Source of the DNA: Deinococcus sp. YIM 77859
GTDB taxonomy: Bacteria; Deinococcota; Deinococci; Deinococcales; Deinococcaceae
Direction of reading: 5' to 3'
Assembly (NCBI RefSeq): GCF_000745175.1
Contig: NZ_JQNI01000002.1
Coordinates: forward strand, 1,131,001 to 1,195,000
Length of the DNA stretch: 64,000 nucleotides
In this document: one piece after another, positions 15,864-24,856 of the stretch
Numbering within the stretch: position 1 is the first letter of the stretch
Layout of the letters: each line of letters begins with the position of its first letter
Made by a program: the position numbers and the translations under genes
Notes under the pieces: model-generated
Seen by the model: the letters and a program-made list of their open reading frames with translations, nothing else
What the model was told of the DNA's origin: nothing
The model's database searches: none

Positions 15864-17561
15864 TCAGCCGCGCGGTCCGTACTCGTACACCGCGCGCCAG
15901 GGCTTATAGACGGTGCTGACCTTGTCGGTGCGGATGCCCTTCTCGTCTTTGATGGTCCGGGTGATGTAGAGGCTATAGCCGTCCTGCGCCCAGTCCACCT
16001 GACGGGTCACCCCGGCGGGCAGGTTGGGGTTGAACACGTACTGGGCTGGCGGGTGCGGCGTGCGCGAGAGGATCACGGCGGGGCTCACGGTCACGCTGCG
16101 CTTGGGCTTCACACCCCACACCTGCACCTCCAGGGTGCTCTTCGCGTCGTTGTTCACGGTGCGGATCAGGATGGGCGCGCCGGTATCATTGTTCATCTTG
16201 AGGTCAAGACCGGGGTCGTACACCGCCGCCTCGAAGCCCACCTGCGGCTCGTAGTACCGCACCCGGTAGGAGTGCTGGTTGCGTTCCACAACGGGGAGGC
16301 CCGCCGCATACAGGGCGCGAAAGGCGGTGGTGGACACCTGGCACACCCCGCCGCCCAGACCATCGACGGTGCGCCCCCCGCTGATGATCAGCCCACCCAC
16401 GAAGCCATTCTCGGGCGTAATGCCCCCCAGCGCCGCCAGAAAACTGAAGTTTTCGCCGGCGGGCACGACCACGCCGTCGATCTTGGCCGCCGCCGTCGCC
16501 ACGTTGATGCGCCGCTCGCGGCTGCTGCCGTGGTACGTGCTGGTGCCGGTCGCGATCAGCTCCAGGCGCTTGGGATCGGGCAATTCAGCGACCGTCAGCG
16601 TGGGCGAACTGACCTTGCTCGGCAGCACGACGCTCTGCACCGCGGGGTCCAGCACGGCCTGACGAAAGGCCGCCAAAGCCCGGGCACGGTCCGTGACGCG
16701 CCCGGCCCTGCCCGCGACCTTGACCAGCTGCCCGTCCTGGAGGACGTAACGGGCGTTTTGGGCGGGTTGATCGAGCTGCGCCGCCATTCGGTCAAACGCC
16801 GCACGAATGGTCTTTTCGTCGGGAACGATGCCCTCCGGGCGCACCCAGTACAGGTCGGCGACCTGAAGGGCGCTGAGGGTGCCGCCCCGCTCGCTGCCCT
16901 GGAGTTTGAGGGTCAAGGGCCGCATGAGGCGGTTGCCGCGCTCCACCTGCGCCCTCAGGGCCTGCGCCGTGCGCTGCGCCTTCCATTCGGTCACGGGCAC
17001 CGTCACGGTGGTGCGGGAGGGCTCGTTGGCCAAAGCATTGGCTGCGGCGGCAGCGTTGGGCCGCCGACCAGGGCTGTCCGGCAGCACCGCGTACCTTTTC
17101 GCCGTCTTGTCGAAGGTGATGACCGCGTTTTTCGGCTCGGCATACAGGTGACGTGTGAGGCGCTTGATGCCGTCCAAGGCCGCCGCAACGTCCACCCGCT
17201 CCACCAGGGGCAGGTTCTCCCCGTTCGCCTGACCCGCCCAGCCCCGCACCCGCTGAAGCAGGGTCCGCTCCCGACTGAGGCGCAGGGCGGTGTCTACGCT
17301 GGCCTCGGGATCGACCCGCCAGCCCAGCTGGTCTGCGCTCACGGTCCAGCGGTTCTCTCCGGCCACCACAGTCACCGGGTGCGGCGGCGGCAAACGGCCA
17401 GCCAAGGCGGCCAGCGCCTCCTCGCGCGTCAGGCCGCCGACGGGCACACCGGCCACGCGCAGGCCCGGCGCGATCTTCCCGTCGTCCTGAATGGCGACGC
17501 CCATCGCAAGAGCGCCGCCGAGCAACGCGGCGGCAGACAGACCAGTCACCCAGACCTTCAT
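15864..17561 (-). CDS. VanW-family envelope protein
   Basis: This protein of about 565 residues has an N-terminal signal or anchor helix (residues 5-25), a long region of two peptidoglycan-binding-4-like repeats (for example VDPEASVDTALRLSR near residue 80), and a C-terminal VanW domain with GENFSFLAALG, a GGGVCQVSTTAF core and NQHSYRVRYYEP. The VanW domain is found in cell-wall proteins; its exact activity is not settled. The ATG at 17561 is preferred over the in-frame GTG one codon upstream because it puts the TACACT -10 box 8 bases away. The gene is alone in its transcript. Confidence 0.85.
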   Translation of the reverse strand: MKVWVTGLSAAALLGGALAMGVAIQDDGKIAPGLRVAGVPVGGLTREEALAALAGRLPPPHPVTVVAGENRWTVSADQLGWRVDPEASVDTALRLSRERTLLQRVRGWAGQANGENLPLVERVDVAAALDGIKRLTRHLYAEPKNAVITFDKTAKRYAVLPDSPGRRPNAAAAANALANEPSRTTVTVPVTEWKAQRTAQALRAQVERGNRLMRPLTLKLQGSERGGTLSALQVADLYWVRPEGIVPDEKTIRAAFDRMAAQLDQPAQNARYVLQDGQLVKVAGRAGRVTDRARALAAFRQAVLDPAVQSVVLPSKVSSPTLTVAELPDPKRLELIATGTSTYHGSSRERRINVATAAAKIDGVVVPAGENFSFLAALGGITPENGFVGGLIISGGRTVDGLGGGVCQVSTTAFRALYAAGLPVVERNQHSYRVRYYEPQVGFEAAVYDPGLDLKMNNDTGAPILIRTVNNDAKSTLEVQVWGVKPKRSVTVSPAVILSRTPHPPAQYVFNPNLPAGVTRQVDWAQDGYSLYITRTIKDEKGIRTDKVSTVYKPWRAVYEYGPRG

Positions 17562-17569
17562 CACCCGGC

Positions 17570-17575
17570 AGTGTA
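17570..17575 (-). promoter_or_regulatory. -10 box, leaderless start of the VanW-family gene
   Basis: On the minus strand TACACT lies 8 bases before the ATG at 17561 (5 before the GTG at 17564). Confidence 0.55.
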
Positions 17576-17637
17576 CGGAGGTTCAGCCCCGCGCAAGTGC
17601 GGGCTGGGCACATTCACGCTCGCCGCAGCCGTGCCGG

Positions 17638-18735
17638 TTACCGCCGCTCCGTTCCTACGCCCAGGTTCTGCGCGACTGTCTGGGCCACCTGCTTCTGGGT
17701 GTCCTGCACCTCCGCCACCACCCGTTCGCCGCCCTCCAGGTCCATGACGAAGTGGTCACCCTCCAGGCGAACGCGGCGCAGGATCTGCTCGTCACCCTCC
17801 TCACGGGTGGTGGCGCGCAGCTCAACGTACTTCTGCATGGGGGTACGAATCACTTTGGGCGCCAGCACCTCCTCCACCTGGAAGATGCCGCCGGAGTTGT
17901 TCATGGTGACGCTGATAAGCACCGGCTTGCTCTTGCCCCGCTCGATCACGACCTGATCCACCGCAAGCGCGCTGATGGAGTGGATATCCACGCTGCCAAG
18001 CGCAAAGGCTTTGCGGCCGCGCCCCTTGGTGATATCGGTTCCGTCCGCGACCGCCGTGATGCCGCCTTCCAGCGTGAGGGGCGGCGGGTTGAGGTCATGG
18101 CAGTCGATGGCACCCAGGATAAAGGAACGGACCTTGGTGCGCTTCAAGGGATCGGGGTACAGCGGGCCCAGAATCCGGTCGAGGATCGGCAGGGCGAGGG
18201 TCACCCCAAACTGCTCGTGGCCCACCCGGTGAATCTGGTTGCCGATGTCGTGCAGCATGGTCCCCAAAATCACCGCCAGGAACACGTCATCTGCGTCACC
18301 CACCCCGCTTTCCATGATGTCGGGTTTGACCCCCGCCTCGAGCAGCAGCTCGGTGATCGCCAGGCTCGCCGCACCGGTGATAAAGGCGTGAACGCGCCCG
18401 TGGTCGTTGTAGCCCAGCTTGCGCATCGTCACGTAGTTCGCCATGTCCCAGCAGGCGAGCGCTTCGGGATCGGTGCGCAGCGCCTCATAGGCGGCCAAGG
18501 CCCGCGGGGCGTTGGCCAGGTCGGCCTGAATGGCGCGGTGGGCTTCCTCGATGAGTTTGGACCGGGGCGTGGTGAATTCCACCATTCGCCTGCTGGGCAC
18601 TTCCAGAAGCGGCGTCGCCACTTCGGTCTCGGGACGGCGTCCCTCGACCTCCTGCACATGGCCGTCCGCCACACTCAGGGTAAATTTGCTCTCGCCTGTT
18701 CCCAGGGAGGGCGCCTGCGGCAGTTCTTCACTCAC
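17638..18735 (-). CDS. HD-domain phosphohydrolase
   Basis: The 365-residue protein has an HD metal-binding core: YNDHGRVHAFITG (His), then TMLHDIGNQIHRVGHEQFG (His-Asp pair) and a later ILGAIDCHDLNPPP. HD enzymes hydrolyse nucleotides or cyclic phosphodiesters, but the substrate is unknown here. The flanks are charged, without membrane segments, so it should be cytosolic. It starts with GTG 2 bases after the enoyl-CoA hydratase stop, so the two are probably co-transcribed. Confidence 0.8.
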   Translation of the reverse strand: MSEELPQAPSLGTGESKFTLSVADGHVQEVEGRRPETEVATPLLEVPSRRMVEFTTPRSKLIEEAHRAIQADLANAPRALAAYEALRTDPEALACWDMANYVTMRKLGYNDHGRVHAFITGAASLAITELLLEAGVKPDIMESGVGDADDVFLAVILGTMLHDIGNQIHRVGHEQFGVTLALPILDRILGPLYPDPLKRTKVRSFILGAIDCHDLNPPPLTLEGGITAVADGTDITKGRGRKAFALGSVDIHSISALAVDQVVIERGKSKPVLISVTMNNSGGIFQVEEVLAPKVIRTPMQKYVELRATTREEGDEQILRRVRLEGDHFVMDLEGGERVVAEVQDTQKQVAQTVAQNLGVGTERR

Positions 18736-18737
18736 CC

Positions 18738-19535
18738 TTACTCACCTTTGAACTCCGCGCGTCGCTTGGCGAGAAAGGCGCTGGTCCCCTCGCGGAAATC
18801 CTGGGTGGCCACCGCCAGGCCAAAGAGATCGGCTTCGACCTCCAGTCCGCCCTCTAGGGTGGTGTCGAGTCCCCGGCGCACCGCCTCCTTGACCAGCGAG
18901 AGGGCGATGGGCGCGTTCTGCAGCATCTGCTGGGCGACTTCTCGGGCCTTTTGCAGGGGGTCGTCGGCGACGTAGTTCACCAGGCCCAGGCTCAGGGCCT
19001 CCTCGGCGGTGACCTGCCGCGCTGTCAGCATCAGGTCCAGGGCTCGGCCAGCGCCGATCAGCCGGGCAAGGCGCTGCGTGCCGCCAAAGCCGGGAATCAG
19101 GCCCAGGGTCACTTCGGGCAGGCCCAGCCGAGCACGCGGGGACGCAACGCGGACGTCACAGGCCAGCGCGAGTTCCAGGCCGCCCCCCAACGCAAAGCCA
19201 TTCACGGCAGCAATCACGGGAATCGGCAGGGTGCTCACCTGATGCATCACGTCTTGCCCGGCCAGCGCGAGTTCTCGGCCCGCGTACACGTCACCGAGCT
19301 GCGCGAGCTCGCTGATATCAGCCCCTGCCACAAAGGCCCGGTCGCCTCCCCCGGTGATGATGAGCGCGCCGATCTCCGGGTTTTCGCCCACGAGGTCCAG
19401 CGCCTCGCGCAACTCGCTGAGGGTGTCGCCGTTGAGGGCATTGAGCGCCTTGGGGCGGCTGACAGTCAGCACCGCCAACGGGCCATGCTGATCGAGGTGC
19501 AGGTTGCGAAAGTCGAGCTCGTCAAGCATCGTCAT
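18738..19535 (-). CDS. enoyl-CoA hydratase/isomerase (crotonase family)
   Basis: This 265-residue crotonase adds water to trans-2-enoyl-CoA in fatty-acid or amino-acid breakdown. The oxyanion-hole motifs are AFVAGADISEL (near residue 68) and NGFALGGGLELALACD (near residue 112). The two catalytic glutamates fit at LGLPEVTLGLIPG and the ELALACD segment. No other beta-oxidation gene is adjacent in this operon; the partner is the HD hydrolase. Either of two nearby ATGs (19535 or two codons later) could be the start. Confidence 0.9.
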   Translation of the reverse strand: MTMLDELDFRNLHLDQHGPLAVLTVSRPKALNALNGDTLSELREALDLVGENPEIGALIITGGGDRAFVAGADISELAQLGDVYAGRELALAGQDVMHQVSTLPIPVIAAVNGFALGGGLELALACDVRVASPRARLGLPEVTLGLIPGFGGTQRLARLIGAGRALDLMLTARQVTAEEALSLGLVNYVADDPLQKAREVAQQMLQNAPIALSLVKEAVRRGLDTTLEGGLEVEADLFGLAVATQDFREGTSAFLAKRRAEFKGE

Positions 19536-19593
19536 GCCTTCATCCTGACACGAGGCCGCCGCGGCAAGGGGAAGCCGGGCCGCAGTACGGGGC

Positions 19594-20310
19594 TCAGCAG
19601 CTGGCCAGCGTCACCACCGTGTCGAGCGCGACCCGAATCATCCGGTCCACCCCCTCGGCCAGCACCTCCCCGGGGACAAGCTGCGGGTCACCGATGTCGT
19701 TACTGCAGGTGGTCAGGCACCCGGCCCGCAGGCCATGCTGCGCGGCGACGAGGAAAAGGGCGCTGGCTTCCATCTCAAAGCCCAGCACGCCGCGCGCGGC
19801 CCACAGCCGAGCGTGTTCGGGTGTGCTCGCGTAAAAAGCGTCCTCGGTCATGATCAAGCCGACGTGGTGCGGCACGCCCTGGGCGCGAGCCGCCTGCACC
19901 GCGGCCTCGACCACCTCGAAGCTCGCCGCGGGCGCGTAGGGTGCTCCCCCCAGCAGCTGGCGGGTGGTGCCGTCGTGGGGAACGGCCGCCGTGGCCACCA
20001 CGAGGTCGGCGGGCTTCACCCGGGGCGTCGCGCCGCCCAGGGTCCCCACACGCAGAAGCGTTGTCGCGCCCAGCCGCGCGAGCTCCTCGGCGACGATGGC
20101 CGCGCTCGGGCAGCCCATGCCGGTGGTCTGCACGCTGACCCGAACACCGCGGTAGCTGCCGGTAAAGCCCAGCAGCTGCCGGTGTTCGGTGTAGAGTTCG
20201 GCGTCCTCCAGGTACGTCTCGGCGATGTGACGCGCCCGGTTGGGGTCGCCGGGCAACAGAACGTACTCGGCCACGTCGCCGGGCTGCGCACGAAGGTGAA
20301 TCTGACTCAT
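19594..20310 (-). CDS. deoD: DeoD-type purine-nucleoside phosphorylase
   Basis: The 238-residue enzyme cleaves purine nucleosides with phosphate to give the base and (deoxy)ribose-1-phosphate. It belongs to the hexameric NP-I family: VLLPGDPNRARHIAE (phosphate loop), TTGMGCPSAAIVAEEL, RVGTLGG, FEMEASALF (nucleoside site) and TTCSNDIG (catalytic-type Asp). The start at 20310 is fixed by the TATACT box 7 bases upstream; the in-frame extension to 20364 is not coding. It is a single-gene transcript. Confidence 0.92.
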   Translation of the reverse strand: MSQIHLRAQPGDVAEYVLLPGDPNRARHIAETYLEDAELYTEHRQLLGFTGSYRGVRVSVQTTGMGCPSAAIVAEELARLGATTLLRVGTLGGATPRVKPADLVVATAAVPHDGTTRQLLGGAPYAPAASFEVVEAAVQAARAQGVPHHVGLIMTEDAFYASTPEHARLWAARGVLGFEMEASALFLVAAQHGLRAGCLTTCSNDIGDPQLVPGEVLAEGVDRMIRVALDTVVTLASC

Positions 20311-20317
20311 GCGGGCG

Positions 20318-20323
20318 AGTATA
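20318..20323 (-). promoter_or_regulatory. -10 box, leaderless start of deoD
   Basis: On the minus strand TATACT lies 7 bases before the deoD ATG. Confidence 0.6.
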
Positions 20324-20399
20324 CGCGGGCACCGTTTCGCCCTGAGCCGTGAATTTTTCCACACAAGGGGGATCCGGTTATTCTCACCCCATCTTCACA

Positions 20400-20424
20400 G
20401 GGCGGCGAGATCCGCCCTTTTCTT
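20400..20424 (+). terminator. terminator-like hairpin inside the SLH-gene leader
   Basis: GGGCGG at 20400-20405 pairs with CCGCCC at 20412-20417 around a 6-base loop and is followed by TTTTCTT. It points rightward although no gene ends upstream on this strand, so it may be an attenuator or the end of a short RNA. Confidence 0.5.
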
Positions 20425-20435
20425 CTGAGGGGGAA

Positions 20436-20551
20436 TGAGCATTTTCTCATGAAGGTGATGGCTGAAGCTTCCAGAAGCTTTCTCATTTCTTTAGGAGAAA
20501 GTACGTTTTAGAGGCAACCCTTGCTCTCATTCGGGCTGAGCACTTTCTCAT
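20436..20551 (+). repeat. array of TTCTCAT motifs
   Basis: TTCTCAT occurs at 20444, 20480 and 20545, with CTCTCAT at 20524 and TTCTCA at 20381. The copies at 20436 and 20538 share a longer form, GAGCA(C)TTTTCTCAT, and the first is also an inverted repeat (ATGAG/CTCAT). A 7-bp stem CTTTCTC/GAGAAAG also lies at about 20478-20501. This looks like a cluster of protein-binding or RNA-structure sites. Confidence 0.5.
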
Positions 20552-20713
20552 TATAGACTTAGTTTTGGCAAAAGCTCGTCAGGTTGAGAAAAAATCGGGG
20601 TGCTGGGGAGCCGCTCTCGCGGCACGATTCACAAGCCACTCACCGGGTCTGCCTACGGTGATCCCATGCACCAGGGCGGCAAGCCGTGCCTGTGCGAGAC
20701 AAAGGAGAACCTC

Positions 20714-21979
<1,266 letters not shown>

Positions 21980-21999
21980 ACGCCCGTCCCCTCCCCTGA

Positions 22000-22023
22000 G
22001 GCCCCCCAGTGGGGCCTTTTTTC
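22000..22023 (+). terminator. intrinsic terminator of the SLH-barrel gene
   Basis: GGCCCC (22000-22005) pairs with GGGGCC (22011-22016), followed by six T residues. This is a textbook Rho-independent terminator 20 bases after the stop. Confidence 0.88.
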
Positions 22024-22056
22024 CTGTTTGCCTGGCTTCCGCTTCACTTCGGGCGC

Positions 22057-22062
22057 TAGACT
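22057..22062 (+). promoter_or_regulatory. -10 box of the lapA-like/recJ operon
   Basis: TAGACT lies 6 bases before the ATG at 22069, giving a leaderless first gene. It probably also drives recJ. Confidence 0.6.
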
Positions 22063-22068
22063 GATTCC

Positions 22069-22419
22069 ATGCGACTCGTGCAGTTTATTCAGGTGCTGCT
22101 GCTGCTCGCCCTAGGCACCTACCTGCTGCTCGTCGCGCTCGAAAACCCGGCCCGAGTACGCCTGCCGCTGCCGCTGGGTCGCGGCGAACTGCTGCTGCCG
22201 GCCGGTGAGGCGTTTGCGCTGTTCCTGGGCCTGGGCGCCGCCTACATGGCCCTGCTGCTGCTCCCGCCCCTGTGGTTGGCCGGGCTGCGCCGCCGCCGAG
22301 CGCTGCGGGAACAAGCGGCCCTGGAACGGCGATTGACGGCGACCCTCCAGGCACGGCTGGGAACGCTTCCCACACCACCTGTCCCGGGGCAAGAGATCAC
22401 CCCCCTGGAGCAGGCATGA
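22069..22419 (+). CDS. LapA-like small membrane protein
   Basis: The 116-residue protein has two membrane helices (about residues 6-25 and 44-68) joined by a short loop ALENPARVRLPLPLGRGELLLP. It ends in a basic, helical cytosolic tail (LRRRRALREQAALERRL). This matches the LapA/DUF1049 layout. The function is uncertain; LapA in E. coli works with LapB in controlling lipopolysaccharide synthesis. The stop overlaps the recJ start as ATGA, so recJ translation is coupled to it. Confidence 0.65.
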   Translation: MRLVQFIQVLLLLALGTYLLLVALENPARVRLPLPLGRGELLLPAGEAFALFLGLGAAYMALLLLPPLWLAGLRRRRALREQAALERRLTATLQARLGTLPTPPVPGQEITPLEQA

Positions 22420-24551
22420 CACCGGCGCTTTCGGCACCGCTGGAAGCTCGCTGGCTGCTCGCACCGCCCGCGAGTCGCGTGGCCCTGTTGGAGAGCATGC
22501 GGCAGTGGCGCGTTGCGCCGCCGCTCGCGCAGGTTCTGTCTGGTCGCCGCCTCACCCCGGCGCACCTGGACCCGCCCCTGACCCTCACGCCCAATCCAGC
22601 CCTCCGGGAGGCGGCGCAGCGGATTGTTGCGGCGCTGCGCCAGCACCGGCGGATCCGCATCCACGGCGACTACGACGCAGACGGCGTGAGTGCGACCGCC
22701 ACCCTGATTCGGGGGCTGCGTCACCTGGGCGCGGACGTGCACGGCTTCATCCCACACCGCCTGAACGAGGGGTACGGCCTGCACCCGGACCGAATAGAGG
22801 AACACGCCGCCGCCTGTGACCTGCTGGTGACGGTGGACTGCGGGGTGACCAACCTGGAGGAGGTGCGGGCCCTCCTCGCTCGCGGCACGGAGGTCATCGT
22901 GACTGACCACCACGCGCCGGGGCCCGACTACCCCGACTGCCTGGTGGTGCACCCGCACCGCACCACGGGGTACGATCCCGAACTGCACAACCTCACCGGG
23001 GCAGGTGTGGCGTATCACCTCCTGTGGGCCGTATACGAGGAGCTGGGCTTGCCCGCCCCGCTCGACCTCACCGCCCTGGCCACCCTGGGCACCATCGCCG
23101 ATGTCGCCCCGCTGCTGGGGGAGAACCGGGCGCTCGTGCGCGCGGGACTGGAGGCGCTGGCGGGTTCTTCCCTGCCCGGCATCCGTGCGCTGCTCGAGGC
23201 GAAGCGGGTCACGCGCCCGGGTGCTCGGGACGTGGCCTTTTTGCTCGCGCCGCTGGTCAATGCGGCCGGGCGCATGGGGGACGCCGATCTCGCCCTGAAC
23301 CTCCTGACCACCGAGAGCACCCACGAGGCCCGAACCCTGGTGACGCACCTGGAGGCCCGGAACCTGGAACGCCGGGGCATCCAAGAGCGGATGTACGCGG
23401 AAGCCCTGCATCTTGCCGACCCCGCTGATCCCGCCCTGGTGCTGACGAAAGCGGACTGGCACGCCGGCGTGATGGGGATCGTGGCGAGCAAGCTGGTGGA
23501 GACCTTCCACAAGCCGGTGTACATCGTCGCGCAGGGCAAGGGGTCCGTGCGCTCCACGCCCGGCATCAGCGCGGTGGAGGGCCTGCGCTACAGCCATGAC
23601 CTCCTCAAGCGCTACGGCGGGCACCCAGGTGCTGCCGGCTTCGCGCTGGAGGAGGAGAACTTCACGGCGCTGCGGCGGCGCCTGCACGAGTACGTGCGGC
23701 AGTTTCCCCGCCCTGTTCCGGTGCACCGCCTGGACGCGCCGCTCCCCACGCTGGGGGTCACCCCAGAACTGGTCCGGCAGGTCGAGGCGTTCGAGCCCTT
23801 TGGCACTGGGCATGCCCCGCCCCTTTGGCACGTGCGCGAACCGCTGAGCAACACGCGGTTGGTGGGGAAACGCGGGGACAGCCTGCAATTCCAGATCGGC
23901 GGCCTGCGCGGCATCAAACACGGGGAGCAGAATGCCGCTCCCGGTGAGCGAGACCTCGCCGCGCACCTCGTGAGCAGCGAGTGGCGCGGTGAGGTGCGTC
24001 TGGAGCTTCAGGGGCAGGCCCTGCGCGCCCCTGCCCCGCTGGGTCTAGACAGCTCTTGGCTTGACGCCCCGCCCCTCCCCCGTCTCGAGCCCAAAGCCGC
24101 GATGCAGCACCTGGGTGCCGGAGCGAGCGCCTATGCAACCGGGCCGGTGGCAGCCTATCTGCGGAACCAGGTGCCGGGCCTCACGCTGGTGGCTGCCGGC
24201 GAGGCCCACCCGGGGGGCGAACTCATTCTGTATACCCTGCCGGAGGAGGCTGACCTGGTCCGCTGGCTCAGGGCGGGCCGAGTCGCGTTCGCCTTTGGGC
24301 CCAAAACGCTTGCGGAACTGGAAGGAGCGCTGTCTGCCCCGCGGCTTCGTCCCCTGTTCATGCCCGCCCAGGTGGACGCGGACGAGGCCGAACTGGAGGC
24401 TGCCGCCGACGCCTATCGCCGCTGGCAGTGGGCCCACCTGTACCGCGTGCTCGACGACCGCGGGTGGAATGCCGCCGTCTGGCACCTGCTGGGGCTGGCA
24501 GAGGAGCGGCCGCCGACCGCAGAACCGGAGCTTGCTGCGGCCACCCGCTGA
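22416..24551 (+). CDS. recJ: single-strand-specific 5'-3' exonuclease RecJ
   Basis: RecJ resects 5' ends in recombination and repair. In Deinococcus it is central to RecFOR-dependent recovery from breaks because RecBC is missing. The 711-residue protein shows the DHH-family metal motifs: RIHGDYDADGVSATATLIRGL, VTVDCGVTN, VTDHHAPGPDYPD, and NAAGRMGDADLAL, followed by the DHHA1 domain with GGHPGAAGFALEEENF. A C-terminal extension of about 150 residues follows the OB-like domain. The ATG at 22416 is chosen for its ATGA overlap with the previous gene; upstream in-frame sequence lies inside that gene. Confidence 0.95.
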   Translation: MTPALSAPLEARWLLAPPASRVALLESMRQWRVAPPLAQVLSGRRLTPAHLDPPLTLTPNPALREAAQRIVAALRQHRRIRIHGDYDADGVSATATLIRGLRHLGADVHGFIPHRLNEGYGLHPDRIEEHAAACDLLVTVDCGVTNLEEVRALLARGTEVIVTDHHAPGPDYPDCLVVHPHRTTGYDPELHNLTGAGVAYHLLWAVYEELGLPAPLDLTALATLGTIADVAPLLGENRALVRAGLEALAGSSLPGIRALLEAKRVTRPGARDVAFLLAPLVNAAGRMGDADLALNLLTTESTHEARTLVTHLEARNLERRGIQERMYAEALHLADPADPALVLTKADWHAGVMGIVASKLVETFHKPVYIVAQGKGSVRSTPGISAVEGLRYSHDLLKRYGGHPGAAGFALEEENFTALRRRLHEYVRQFPRPVPVHRLDAPLPTLGVTPELVRQVEAFEPFGTGHAPPLWHVREPLSNTRLVGKRGDSLQFQIGGLRGIKHGEQNAAPGERDLAAHLVSSEWRGEVRLELQGQALRAPAPLGLDSSWLDAPPLPRLEPKAAMQHLGAGASAYATGPVAAYLRNQVPGLTLVAAGEAHPGGELILYTLPEEADLVRWLRAGRVAFAFGPKTLAELEGALSAPRLRPLFMPAQVDADEAELEAAADAYRRWQWAHLYRVLDDRGWNAAVWHLLGLAEERPPTAEPELAAATR

Positions 24552-24597
24552 CCCGGCGTGTCAGAGCCGTGTGAGAGCGGCGCGTCACCATAACAGT

Positions 24598-24849
24598 ATG
24601 CGCCCGCTTGCCCGCCGTGCCCTTCTGGACCTCTTCAAGCTGCGCTGTCAGACCCGGCGTGAGGTTGCCGAGGCGCTGGTTCTCGTCGCCGAGGACACCC
24701 GCTACTGGGAACCGGCCCAGCGCCTCAGCGAGCGGTACCTGGAGGCCCTCCATTCCGCCCCCGAGCTTCAGGCGGTCGCTCAGGCCGCCCGCGAGCTGGC
24801 TGAGCAGGTCCGGCGGGAACGAGCGAACACGGGCGGACCGCACCGCTGA
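24598..24849 (+). CDS. small helical protein of unknown function
   Basis: This 83-residue, charge-rich protein is predicted to be mostly alpha-helical, starting MRPLARRALLDLFKLRC and ending in a polar tail. It has no membrane segment or motif that I recognise. It follows recJ by 46 bases and may sit on the same transcript. It is convergent with the SIS-domain gene 7 bases away. Its open frame is longer upstream, but that part lies within recJ. Confidence 0.55.
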   Translation: MRPLARRALLDLFKLRCQTRREVAEALVLVAEDTRYWEPAQRLSERYLEALHSAPELQAVAQAARELAEQVRRERANTGGPHR

Positions 24850-24856
24850 CCTTGCC

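Larger units (their letters stand above)
20324..20713 (+). promoter_or_regulatory. AT-richer control region of the SLH-barrel gene
   Basis: This is the longest intergenic region in the window and is richer in A and T than its surroundings. From left to right it holds a possible promoter (TTTCCA at 20356, 17-base spacer, TATTCT at 20379), a terminator-like hairpin at 20400-20424, an array of TTCTCAT motifs, and a second -10 candidate (TAGACT at 20554). Near the gene are a third -10 candidate (TACGGT at 20654) and the ribosome binding site AAAGGAG at 20701. No protein gene of convincing length is present. A long, regulated leader is inferred. Confidence 0.55.

Noticed and set aside
15759..17747. 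A 662-codon open frame on the plus strand.
   Set aside because: It is fully antisense to the VanW-family gene, whose domains are clear. Long antisense frames are common at this GC content, and the translation is His/Gly/Arg-rich without any motif.
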